Shown one piece after another: positions 1-5,121 of a stretch of DNA of 5,598 nucleotides. Position 1 is the stretch's first letter; each line of letters begins with the position of its first letter. The notes under the pieces are model-generated. The model was not told the origin of the DNA, ran no database searches, and was given only the letters and a program-made list of their open reading frames with translations. Made by a program: the position numbers and the translations under genes. Source of the stretch: Pseudomonadota bacterium (lineage in GTDB: Bacteria > Pseudomonadota > Gammaproteobacteria > Steroidobacterales > Steroidobacteraceae); NCBI GenBank assembly GCA_021808195.1, contig JAKBCE010000170.1, positions 1 to 5,598 on the forward strand. The letters run 5' to 3'.

Positions 1-37
1 CCTGCGACGGATCGGCGCGCGAAAGGAGACGCCGTGA
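1..37 (+). CDS. 3' end of an upstream gene (partial)
   Basis: The second reading frame is open from the window edge and ends in TGA at 35-37, giving the tail LRRIGARKETP. That stop overlaps the GTG start of the next gene by 4 bp (GTGA at 34-37). This is the same coupling arrangement seen between the 207-aa protein and the terminase downstream, which suggests that a real gene of the same operon ends here. Eleven codons are too few to suggest a function. The frame of the following gene is also open to the window edge, so this assignment rests mainly on the overlap pattern. Confidence 0.4.
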   Translation, partial: LRRIGARKETP

Positions 38-1428
38 TAACTGATGTCGATTCAAAGACATTGGAGGCCGCACTCGAGCGCGTCAAGTTGGCGCCCGATC
101 AAGGCGCACCGATCGGCGAACCGCCCGCGTGGCTCGACGACGCGCCGCCGGAGGAGGAGCTGCGCGCAGAGACGAACGGCGAGACCGTAGACCGTCCGGG
201 CGCCCCGAGTGAGCGGAGCACCGAATGGGTCCCCCCGGTGTTTGCCATCTACGGCGCAAGCTTCGATCCGGCACAGATTCCTCTGCGGCGCTGGCTGCTC
301 GGCAATCGCCGCTCCATCGGTGAGGTGACGATCGACGCGGGACCGCCAGGCGTGAACAAGTCGACACTGATGCTGACGGATGCGGTAGCCATCGCCACCG
401 GCCGCAAGATGCTTGCCGACGAGGTGCACGAGACCGGGAGCGTGCTCTACCTCGCAGGCGAGGATGCGCGCCGCGATGTCGAGGCGCGCCTCGCCGGCAT
501 CCTGCACTTCTATGAGATCGCGCCGGCTGACCTCGCCGACCGGCTACGCGTCGTGTACCTGGCCGAGATCGACGCGCTTACCTACACCCTCGCTCAAATG
601 GCCGAAGACCTCGCGCACCTTAACCTCGCCATGCTCGGCTGGCTGCGAGACCTGCCCGATACCGTCGCAGTATTCATCGATCCTCTTATGGCCTGGCACC
701 GCCTGATGGAGAACAGCAACGAGGCGGTGCAACTGTTGAGCACCGCCATGCGCGCAATCGCCGTACAGGGCAAGCGCCACGTCGGACTAGACCATCATGT
801 CACGAAGGTGACGATGGGAGACCCTGAGGGCCACGTCGGCAACCTCGCGTCGGTCCGCGGTGCAGGTTCGCTGATCGGCGCGACGCGGTGGGCCTTCACG
901 CTCGCTCGCCTCAATGGAGAAACCGCTGCGGCCCACGGCATCCCAGATATCGAACGCTCCCGGTATCGCCGCCTAGATCCGCTTAAAACGTCCTACGGGC
1001 CGGACGCCGAGCAGATGCGGCTGCTGCGGGTCGAGTCCGTCACCATCGCGAACGGCGAGAGCGTCCCCGTGCTTGTCGAGCAAGACCTCGAGGTCGTCCA
1101 GGCGGAGGGCAAAGAGCGACAGGCCGCGATCGCGCGCGCTGGGAAAGAGCGACTCGCCGAGGCGTTGACTCGCATGCTGACAGAGGAGCGCCCGCGCACG
1201 GCGTCCGCGGCGGCGCTGTGGCTCATCACGCATGCCCCGGAACTGGTCGCCGGGAAGAAGGGGGAGCCTCTCTCTGAGTTCACCGTCCGCCGGAAGCTAC
1301 CCGCCATGATCGGGACGGGGCTCTGGGCTCCCGTCGACGGCAAGCGGGTCCGGATCGTAATGCGTGCCACCCCGGGCCGAGGGAACGGGTCCGAGATTAC
1401 CTTCGCACAACCGGACTGCACTCCATGA
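34..1428 (+). CDS. RepA-like AAA_25 family ATPase, probable phage replication helicase
   Basis: The 464-residue protein belongs by motif to the RepA/AAA_25 group of RecA-fold, DnaB-like hexameric ATPases, which unwind DNA in plasmid and phage replication. Residues 1-65 are acidic, Pro/Ala-rich and probably disordered. The ATPase core covers about 70-295. Its P-loop is GPPGVNKST (103-111, Lys109), where Asn108 replaces the usual glycine. The Walker B strand is VAVFIDPL (Asp216), followed by the family's HH-x2-K signature (His254, His255, Lys258) and an Arg-Gly-rich segment with candidate arginines Arg275 and Arg285. Residues 375-445 look like a C-terminal helical or winged-helix domain. The GTG start at 34 is supported by AGGAG at 24-28, five bases upstream, and by the GTGA overlap with the preceding stop. 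The frame is open further upstream, so a longer product cannot be fully excluded. The GCACAAC-rich array begins just after the gene, and one copy (1405-1411) lies inside its last codons. Helicase rather than recombination ATPase is an inference from family and context. Confidence 0.85.
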   Translation: MITDVDSKTLEAALERVKLAPDQGAPIGEPPAWLDDAPPEEELRAETNGETVDRPGAPSERSTEWVPPVFAIYGASFDPAQIPLRRWLLGNRRSIGEVTIDAGPPGVNKSTLMLTDAVAIATGRKMLADEVHETGSVLYLAGEDARRDVEARLAGILHFYEIAPADLADRLRVVYLAEIDALTYTLAQMAEDLAHLNLAMLGWLRDLPDTVAVFIDPLMAWHRLMENSNEAVQLLSTAMRAIAVQGKRHVGLDHHVTKVTMGDPEGHVGNLASVRGAGSLIGATRWAFTLARLNGETAAAHGIPDIERSRYRRLDPLKTSYGPDAEQMRLLRVESVTIANGESVPVLVEQDLEVVQAEGKERQAAIARAGKERLAEALTRMLTEERPRTASAAALWLITHAPELVAGKKGEPLSEFTVRRKLPAMIGTGLWAPVDGKRVRIVMRATPGRGNGSEITFAQPDCTP

Positions 1429-1443
1429 GCGGGCTGTACCCCC

Positions 1444-1471
1444 GTGGCAAGGTTGTTGTGCGCCCTATAAA
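1444..1471 (+). promoter_or_regulatory. Candidate sigma70-type promoter inside the GCACAAC array
   Basis: GTGGCA at 1444-1449 matches 4 of 6 bases of the -35 consensus. After a 16-bp spacer, TATAAA at 1466-1471 matches 5 of 6 bases of the -10. The -10 sits at the centre of the long inverted repeat at 1452-1489, with a GTTGTGC copy in the spacer and a GCACAAC copy just past the expected start point near 1478. A protein bound to those arms would block polymerase. A transcript from here would have a leader of nearly 390 bases before the first supported gene at 1865. This is a reading of consensus matches only. Confidence 0.35.
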
Positions 1472-1489
1472 TAGGGCGCGCACAACAAC
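1452..1489. repeat. 38-bp near-perfect inverted repeat with AA centre
   Basis: The left arm (1452-1468) begins GTTGTTGTGCG and ends CCCTAT. The right arm (1471-1489) is its reverse complement except for one extra GC dinucleotide. The centre is AA at 1469-1470. It gives 17 paired positions with a 2-nt bulge, a strong potential hairpin or cruciform. The A+T-rich centre, CTATAAATAG, contrasts with GC-rich flanks, and the outer arms carry the heptamer. There is no following T-run, so it is a poor fit for an intrinsic terminator. A dimeric protein site or a cruciform at an origin fits better. Confidence 0.75.
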
Positions 1490-1502
1490 TTCCCCCTTGC
1501 CT

Positions 1503-1518
1503 AGTTGTGCGCACAACT
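1503..1518. repeat. Perfect 16-bp palindrome
   Basis: AGTTGTGC is followed directly by its reverse complement GCACAACT with no spacer. It is built from two head-to-head copies of the array heptamer and has the size expected of a binding site for a small dimeric repressor or initiator. Confidence 0.75.
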
Positions 1519-1531
1519 TGTGCATGCACAA
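1518..1531. repeat. Perfect 14-bp palindrome
   Basis: TTGTGCA is followed directly by TGCACAA. It shares base 1518 with the preceding 16-bp palindrome, so the two form a nearly continuous symmetric block. The half-sites are again the GCACAA core, with a different central dinucleotide pair. Confidence 0.7.
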
Positions 1532-1571
1532 CCGCCGCACAACCTCGCGCACAACTGGTGATTGCGAGGTG

Positions 1572-1585
1572 GAGGCTGGAGCCTC
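1572..1585. repeat. Short GC-rich hairpin (GAGGCT/AGCCTC)
   Basis: A perfect 6-bp inverted repeat, GAGGCT and AGCCTC, is separated by GG. Pairing can extend by GTG and CAC outside if one base is bulged. No T-run follows. It may be structure in a leader transcript, or chance in a GC-rich segment. Confidence 0.3.
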
Positions 1586-1619
1586 ACGCGCGCGCCACGT
1601 GCAGATGCTAGCCACGTCC

Positions 1620-1638
1620 AGGGGGAGACGCGCCCCCT
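1620..1638. repeat. Short hairpin (AGGGGG/CCCCCT)
   Basis: AGGGGG at 1620-1625 and CCCCCT at 1633-1638 flank a 7-base loop. The stem is G+C-rich but no T-tract follows, so terminator activity is doubtful. Confidence 0.25.
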
Positions 1639-1740
1639 CGGCCCGCGCGCCGGCCCCTTGGGCGAGTCGCGACGTGCGCGGTGCTCCCGCTCGGCTGCCA
1701 TCCCCGGTTGGTGCCGCACCGCACCGTTCGCGGCCTCCAT

Positions 1741-1818
1741 CGGATTACCAATCCGGAAGCATTGGAAAAGAGCCAATGAAACAGTGTGTTACGGGACAAT
1801 TTGCAAACGATTCACACT
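1741..1818 (+). promoter_or_regulatory. AT-rich island with tandem short dyads, candidate promoter/operator
   Basis: This stretch is clearly richer in A+T than its surroundings and lies 50-120 bases before the 71-aa HTH gene. It contains CGGATT-ACC-AATCCG (1741-1755) and CATTGG-N7-CCAATG (1760-1778). CCAAT or its complement therefore recurs at 1748, 1761 and 1773, about 12-13 bp apart. A wider pair, AGTGTG (1783-1788) and CACACT (1813-1818), encloses GACAAT (1795-1800), a 4 of 6 match to a -10 box without a good -35. The composition and dyads suggest the control region of the packaging operon, but no canonical promoter is present. Confidence 0.35.
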
Positions 1819-1864
1819 CCGGGCGCTCCATGCCGTCTGCCGTGAGTTGCCTCCCGGGTGCCGC

Positions 1865-2080
1865 ATGAGCGCCTCGATGCCGGCGAAGCTCGCAGAAGCA
1901 CTTGACCGCTCGAGGTGGCATGCCCCGCAGGAGCGCGCCGTATTGCGCGCTGCGGCTGTCGAGCTGCGTTCCCGTGGCCTAACACCCTTCGATATTGCCG
2001 AGGCGCTGCGGCTTTCTCAGCGCGCCGTGCGCGATTTGCTCGGCGTTCAAATCTGCGAGAGATCACATGACCGCGCGTAA
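1865..2080 (+). CDS. Small helix-turn-helix protein
   Basis: This 71-residue protein is almost wholly helical. Residues 25-60 read as an HTH of the sigma-region-4 or Trp-repressor-like kind: a helix rich in Ala/Arg, then LTPFDIAEALRLSQRAVRDLL, where IAEAL is the supporting helix and SQRAVRDLL the probable recognition helix. The ATG at 1865 is chosen because the HTH domain starts soon after it and the upstream translation in the same frame is Arg/Pro-rich and unlike protein. A second ATG at 1877 is possible. No good ribosome-binding site precedes either, so the start is less certain than others here. Its 3' end overlaps the next gene by 14 bp, implying co-translation. It could be a regulator of the operon or a DNA-recognition partner in packaging; neither is shown by sequence. 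Confidence 0.65.
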   Translation: MSASMPAKLAEALDRSRWHAPQERAVLRAAAVELRSRGLTPFDIAEALRLSQRAVRDLLGVQICERSHDRA

Positions 2081-2312
2081 CAAATTCGCCGCCGAGCGTG
2101 GTGCCCGTATCCGGGAACTGATCCGGCAGCTCATGCTCGAGCACGCCGAGCACAACCCGCTGGCTCGGCCGCTGCCCGGAAAAACGCTTCAAGCGATGTT
2201 GGCCGACCAGGGGGTCCGCCTCGCGTTGTCGACGGTGCTCTGGCATGTGTCGCGCGTGCGGCTCGCCGCCGACCTCGATGCACTCGATGCCGAGGCCGGG
2301 AGTGGCAGTTAG
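2067..2312 (+). CDS. Small helical, probable HTH/winged-helix protein
   Basis: This protein has 81 residues. The N-terminal 30 form a basic amphipathic helix (RGARIRELIRQLMLEHAEHN). After the turn at PLARPLPGK comes LQAMLADQGVRLALSTVLWHV, which has the pattern of a supporting helix, turn and recognition helix (STVLWHVSRVR), followed by an acidic tail. The ATG at 2067 lies inside the end of the preceding gene (14-bp overlap) with only a weak GAGA-type ribosome site, consistent with translational coupling. An upstream in-frame ATG at 1995 is rejected because it would extend the product deep into the preceding gene's HTH coding sequence. I do not recognise a named family. DNA binding is inferred from the helix pattern and from its place in a run of three DNA-binding-type proteins before the terminase. 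Confidence 0.65.
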   Translation: MTARNKFAAERGARIRELIRQLMLEHAEHNPLARPLPGKTLQAMLADQGVRLALSTVLWHVSRVRLAADLDALDAEAGSGS

Positions 2313-2316
2313 GTTG

Positions 2317-2331
2317 GAATCGTTCCGATTC
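2317..2331. repeat. Perfect hairpin between the 81-aa and 207-aa genes
   Basis: GAATCG and CGATTC are exact reverse complements with a TTC loop. The hairpin lies 5 bases after the stop of the 81-aa gene and 34 bases before the start of the small-terminase candidate, in the only real gap (52 bp) of this operon section. There is no T-run. It may adjust mRNA stability or processing, or be a small operator. Confidence 0.4.
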
Positions 2332-2364
2332 ATCGCCGCCGATCCGGTCGATAGGATTATGGCC

Positions 2365-2988
2365 ATGAGCGCGCCGACCTTTCGCGCCGTTGGAGTATCC
2401 CGCTTGCCCGCAATTAAAGGACGCCGAGGCCCCTGCAAGGTCTGCGCGCACCCTGAAGTGGCGCGGATAGAGCTGCTGCTCGCCTCGGGCGCTGGCCAGA
2501 ACGCCACCGCGCGCAAGTTCAATCTGAGCAAGGATTCCGTCTTCCGTCACTGGAATGGCCACGTCTCGGCGGAGCGCAAAGCGGCCTTGATCGCCGGCCC
2601 CGCCGCCCTGCAGTCGCTCGGCGCCAAGATCGGCGAGGAGGCCGAGAGCGTTCTCGACCTGCACAAGGCCGTGCGTGCGCCGCTGTGGGCGGCCTACGCA
2701 GCCGCTGCCGAGGTGGGCGATGCCGTGACGCTGGATCGTATCTCCGGGCGCCTGACTGACTCGATCAATGCCACGGGGCGCCTTACTGGCGAGCTGGCTT
2801 CGAGTCCGCTGGTGCAGAACAACGTGCAGATAAACCTGATCGCAAATCCCGAGTTTGCCCGGTTCCAGTCTGACCTGTTGCGCGTGCTATCGAAGTACCC
2901 CGAGGCCGCGCGCGCCGTCATGGCCGAATTCCAGCGTCTCGACGGTCCGCCCTCGATGGCTCGGCCGGCTTTGGAGCATGGCAAGTGA
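2365..2988 (+). CDS. Putative terminase small subunit (Cys/His cluster plus HTH)
   Basis: The protein has 207 residues. Near the N-terminus is a CKVCAHPEV cluster (Cys24, Cys27, His29), then an HTH at about 43-62 with NATARKFNLSKDSVFRHW. His62 and His66 (RHWNGHV) close the segment, so Cys and His residues could hold one zinc ion. The centre (70-145) is helical and Ala-rich. Residues 150-190 (VQINLIANPEFARFQSDLLRVL, then a helix beginning KYPEAARAV) resemble the C-terminal segment common to phage proteins encoded just before large terminases. The ATG at 2365 is preferred because AGGA at 2353-2356 sits 8 bases upstream; from the ATG at 2359 the spacing would be only 2. The stop overlaps the GTG of the large terminase (GTGA, 4 bp). 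In phages the small subunit recognises the packaging site and regulates the large subunit's ATPase. That role is inferred from position and DNA-binding architecture. An operon regulator is the alternative. Confidence 0.7.
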   Translation: MSAPTFRAVGVSRLPAIKGRRGPCKVCAHPEVARIELLLASGAGQNATARKFNLSKDSVFRHWNGHVSAERKAALIAGPAALQSLGAKIGEEAESVLDLHKAVRAPLWAAYAAAAEVGDAVTLDRISGRLTDSINATGRLTGELASSPLVQNNVQINLIANPEFARFQSDLLRVLSKYPEAARAVMAEFQRLDGPPSMARPALEHGK

Positions 2989-4874
2989 GCGCACAGGCCG
3001 GACTTCATGCGGCGTTCGCCGAGGCACTCGCGGGGGCATGGCGCCTCACCGCGAGGCCCGAGCAGCTCGCGCCAGATGGTGACTGGACGACATGGATATT
3101 CTGCGGCGGCCGAGGTGCCGGCAAGACTCGCTCCGGCGCAGAGTGGATACTCGAGCGCGTCGCATCGGGTGCAGCGCGATTCATCCACCTGATCGCACCG
3201 ACTGCGGGCGACTGCCGAGACGTGCTGCTCGAGGGGCCGGCCGGCATCCTGACGATTGCGCCGAGTCATGCGAGACCCATCTACCAGCCGAGTCTGCGCA
3301 AAGTGACATGGCCGAACGGCGCTCAGGCGCTGCTGTTCTCGGCTGATGAGCCCGACCGCCTCCGCGGCCCGCAGTGCGACACGCTTTGGATTGATGAACT
3401 CTGCGCTATGCGCACGGCGCAGGACGTGCTGGATATGGCCTTCATGGGTCTGCGCCTGGGCAAAGACCCGCGAGCGCTCCTGACGACGACGCCGAGGCCG
3501 ATCAAGCCCTTTAAGGCCCTGCTCGCGCGCGAGGGGCAGGATGTCGTCGTCACGCGATCGAGCAGCTACGCCAACCGGGAGAACCTCGCGCCGCAGTTCT
3601 TCGCTCAGATTGTGAGCAAGTACGCGGGCACCCGCCTGGGGCGGCAGGAAATCGACGCCGAACTGCTGACCGACGTGCCCGGTGCACTCTGGCACCTCGA
3701 GCGCATCGAGGAGCTGCGCGTAACACGCGCGCCCGAGCGCCTCGAGCGCGTCGTCGTTGCAGTCGACCCCGCAGTCACTTTTGGGCCGGACAGTGACGAA
3801 ACCGGCTTGATCGTTGCGGGCCTCGGCTCAGACGGGGCAGGGTACGTGCTCGACGATGCGAGCGGCCGGTATCCGCCCGAGGAGTGGGCGCGCAAGGCTA
3901 TCCAGTTGTACCGGCGATATGGTGCTGATCGGATCGTGGCCGAGACGAATCAGGGCGGCGATCTTGTCGAGAAGACCCTGCGCTCGGTCGACCCGTCGAT
4001 TCCGTTCCGTGGCGTTCACGCCAGCCGCGGAAAGATCACGCGCGCCGAACCCGTGAGCGCGCTCTATGAGCAGGGCCGCGTGCATCACGTTGGCGTATTT
4101 GGGCCGCTCGAGGATCAGCTCACCAGCTACGACGGCTCCCGCGGTTCATCGAGCCCCGATCGCCTCGATGCGCTGTGCTGGGCGATTCACGAACTCATGC
4201 TCGGGACGCCACCGGGCGGCTATATCAAGCCCGAGGCGCTGCTCGCACCGGCCGCCGATGCGGGACTCGGCCCCGTTGAATTCCCTGAGATGGCCTCGGG
4301 TCTGTTCGCGCTCGTGGCGGCCGGCATTGATCCAGACGCGCCCGATGATATTGCCGTCGTCGTCTTTAGCTTCTGGCTACACGGCGAGGGGCGCACCCCG
4401 CTTGTGGTACTCGATTGGGACATCGACACGCTCACGCCCGAACTGATGCGCGACTGGGCGCCCGGAGTGGCCGAGCGCCTGGGTGAACTACGGCGGGAAA
4501 TCAGGGTGCCCGGCTTCGGCTCGCCCGTCGCCATTGAACCGCAAGGCCTCGGCGTGACGCTGTATCAGGATGTGCAGCATGCGCACTCGGTTGAGCTGAT
4601 CGGCGCGGCTAGCGCCGAGCAGGACATTGTGCGGATGCCGCTATCGCAGCGCGTGCTTGCGGCAAGCGGTCATGTGAACGCGGGACGGGTGCGAATCTCT
4701 CGGCACGCACACGAAAAGACGACGACGCACCGCGGCGTGACGCGCAATCACCTGATACACGCAATCGCCGGCTTCGGAGTGTCGGGCACAGAACAGCAGC
4801 AGGTCGGCGCATTGCTCGCCGCCTTCGCGGACGGAGTGCTCGAGGTCTTCGCTGATCCGCGCACGAAGGTCTGA
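2985..4874 (+). CDS. Terminase large subunit (ATPase-nuclease) with an extra C-terminal domain
   Basis: The protein has 629 residues and is the motor and nuclease that translocates DNA into the prohead and cuts the concatemer. The ATPase domain has Walker A GGRGAGKT (41-48, Lys47), Walker B TLWIDEL (Asp137, Glu138) and coupling motif LLTTTP (165-170). The first RNase H-fold nuclease domain runs from about 255 to 405, with VVAVDPAV (Asp261), IVAETNQGG (Glu320) and SPDRLDALCWA (Asp392, Asp395), so both activities look intact. Terminases of this layout usually end near here. This one adds about 215 residues (about 412-629) whose strand and acid pattern mimics another RNase H fold: AAGIDPDAPDDIAVVVF (Asp449), VLDWDID, VAIEPQG (Glu518) and NHLIHAIAGFG (Asn588, His592). 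The GTG start at 2985 has GGAG at 2973-2976 and overlaps the preceding stop by 4 bp. No frameshift or internal stop separates the parts, so the extension belongs to one chain. Terminase identity is secure; the nature of the extension is inference. Confidence 0.93.
   Translation: MSAQAGLHAAFAEALAGAWRLTARPEQLAPDGDWTTWIFCGGRGAGKTRSGAEWILERVASGAARFIHLIAPTAGDCRDVLLEGPAGILTIAPSHARPIYQPSLRKVTWPNGAQALLFSADEPDRLRGPQCDTLWIDELCAMRTAQDVLDMAFMGLRLGKDPRALLTTTPRPIKPFKALLAREGQDVVVTRSSSYANRENLAPQFFAQIVSKYAGTRLGRQEIDAELLTDVPGALWHLERIEELRVTRAPERLERVVVAVDPAVTFGPDSDETGLIVAGLGSDGAGYVLDDASGRYPPEEWARKAIQLYRRYGADRIVAETNQGGDLVEKTLRSVDPSIPFRGVHASRGKITRAEPVSALYEQGRVHHVGVFGPLEDQLTSYDGSRGSSSPDRLDALCWAIHELMLGTPPGGYIKPEALLAPAADAGLGPVEFPEMASGLFALVAAGIDPDAPDDIAVVVFSFWLHGEGRTPLVVLDWDIDTLTPELMRDWAPGVAERLGELRREIRVPGFGSPVAIEPQGLGVTLYQDVQHAHSVELIGAASAEQDIVRMPLSQRVLAASGHVNAGRVRISRHAHEKTTTHRGVTRNHLIHAIAGFGVSGTEQQQVGALLAAFADGVLEVFADPRTKV
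4278..4799 (+). other. Second RNase H-like region within the terminase (residues about 432-605)
   Basis: The order of elements follows that of the first nuclease domain: a hydrophobic strand ending in Asp (Asp449, like Asp261), paired strands, a helix beginning TPELMRDW (like PPEEWARK), a strand with Glu518 (like Glu320), a segment QRVLAASGHVNAGRVRI (like EPVSALYEQGRVHHV), and a final helix NHLIHAIAGFG (like DRLDALCWAIH). The third catalytic position is therefore Asn/His rather than Asp. Identity to the first domain is low, so this is a proposed fold match by pattern, not a demonstrated one. It may be a degraded duplicate, a DNA- or portal-binding domain, or a nuclease using His, as some RuvC-type enzymes do. 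Confidence 0.45.
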
Positions 4875-4877
4875 ACT

Positions 4878-5117
4878 ATGAGCATGTTCCGAAGATCGCC
4901 CCCGAACGCTACGACCGCGCCGACGAAACCCGCGGCGCTTGGCCCTGATGCGCCCGGCTCATGGATCATGCTCGCGCCTGGGCGGCACTTCATCGACGGC
5001 GCGTGCGTGGAAGTCCCGCCGAGCGAGCAGTTACTGGTTCCGTTTCCGGTGAAACCCGGGCGCCGAGTAGTAGACGGCAAGATTGTCATTGCGCCGCTGA
5101 TCTATCAGTCGAGGTAA
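4878..5117 (+). CDS. Small beta-rich protein with an internal repeat, function unknown
   Basis: The product has 79 residues and starts 3 bases after the terminase stop, with AAGG at 4866-4869 eight bases upstream of the ATG. A second ATG lies two codons later. Residues 1-26 are Pro/Ala/Thr-rich and probably flexible. The rest is beta-prone and contains two similar 14-residue units, PGRHFIDGACVEVP (34-47) and PGRRVVDGKIVIAP (60-73), sharing PGR, DG and alternating hydrophobic residues. I do not recognise a family. The position between terminase and regulator-like genes, and the small repeat unit, would suit a minor structural or accessory protein, but nothing in the sequence assigns a role. 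Confidence 0.7.
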   Translation: MSMFRRSPPNATTAPTKPAALGPDAPGSWIMLAPGRHFIDGACVEVPPSEQLLVPFPVKPGRRVVDGKIVIAPLIYQSR

Positions 5118-5121
5118 TCCG

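Larger units (their letters stand above)
1452..1555 (+). repeat. GCACAAC/GTTGTGC repeat array (operator cluster or iteron-type origin)
   Basis: Seven exact copies of a heptamer occur within 104 bp. Five read GCACAAC on this strand (starting at 1480, 1511, 1526, 1537 and 1549) and two are inverted, GTTGTGC (1455-1461 and 1504-1510). A further inverted copy matching 6 of 7 bases starts at 1517. An outlying exact copy is at 1405-1411 in the end of the helicase gene. The last three direct copies are 11 and 12 bp apart, roughly one helical turn, so a protein could bind them on one face. Clustered short sites in both orientations are typical of repressor operators or replication iterons. The sequence alone does not decide which. 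The adjacent replication ATPase favours an origin; the embedded promoter favours an operator. Confidence 0.7.
1429..1864 (+). other. Non-coding control region between the helicase and packaging genes
   Basis: These 436 bases hold no convincing gene. Frames open through them give Arg/Ser/Pro/Ala-rich translations without domain character or the codon preference of the neighbours. In order, the region contains a promoter-like element within a large inverted repeat (1444-1489), further GCACAAC palindromes and direct copies (1503-1555), two short GC-rich hairpins (1572-1585 and 1620-1638), about 100 GC-rich bases with nothing recognisable, and an AT-rich island with short dyads (1741-1818). No U-tract follows any of the hairpins, so none is a convincing intrinsic terminator. 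The position after a replication ATPase and before packaging genes suits an origin, an operator region or both. Confidence 0.6.

Noticed and set aside
1445..1460. Possible sigma54 promoter (TGGCAA-N5-TTGTG)
   Set aside because: The -24 part is close to consensus, but the -12 element lacks the conserved GC. It coincides with the repeat arm, so chance is likely.
1452..1489. Long inverted repeat as an intrinsic terminator of the helicase gene
   Set aside because: No run of T follows either arm, and the centre is AT-rich with the outer stem carrying the array heptamer, which fits a protein site better.
1562..1864. Upstream extension of the 71-aa HTH gene to an ATG at 1562
   Set aside because: The extra 101 residues are Arg/Gly/Pro-rich and cross the GC-rich hairpins and AT-rich island. 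The HTH domain is complete from 1865.
1425..1868. 147-codon open frame whose ATG overlaps the helicase stop (ATGA)
   Set aside because: The overlap is gene-like, but the translation is Arg/Ser/Pro/Ala-rich without domain character. It runs through the palindromic array, its codon choice differs from the neighbours, and it ends overlapping the start of the better-supported HTH gene.
2245..2364. Earlier start for the 207-aa protein at 2245
   Set aside because: It would overlap the 81-aa gene by 68 bp and add a segment without protein character. AGGA at 2353-2356 fits the ATG at 2365.
1812..2531. 239-codon open frame on the - strand
   Set aside because: It lies antisense to three better-supported + strand genes, its translation is Arg/Ala-rich without domains, and no ribosome site or operon context supports it.
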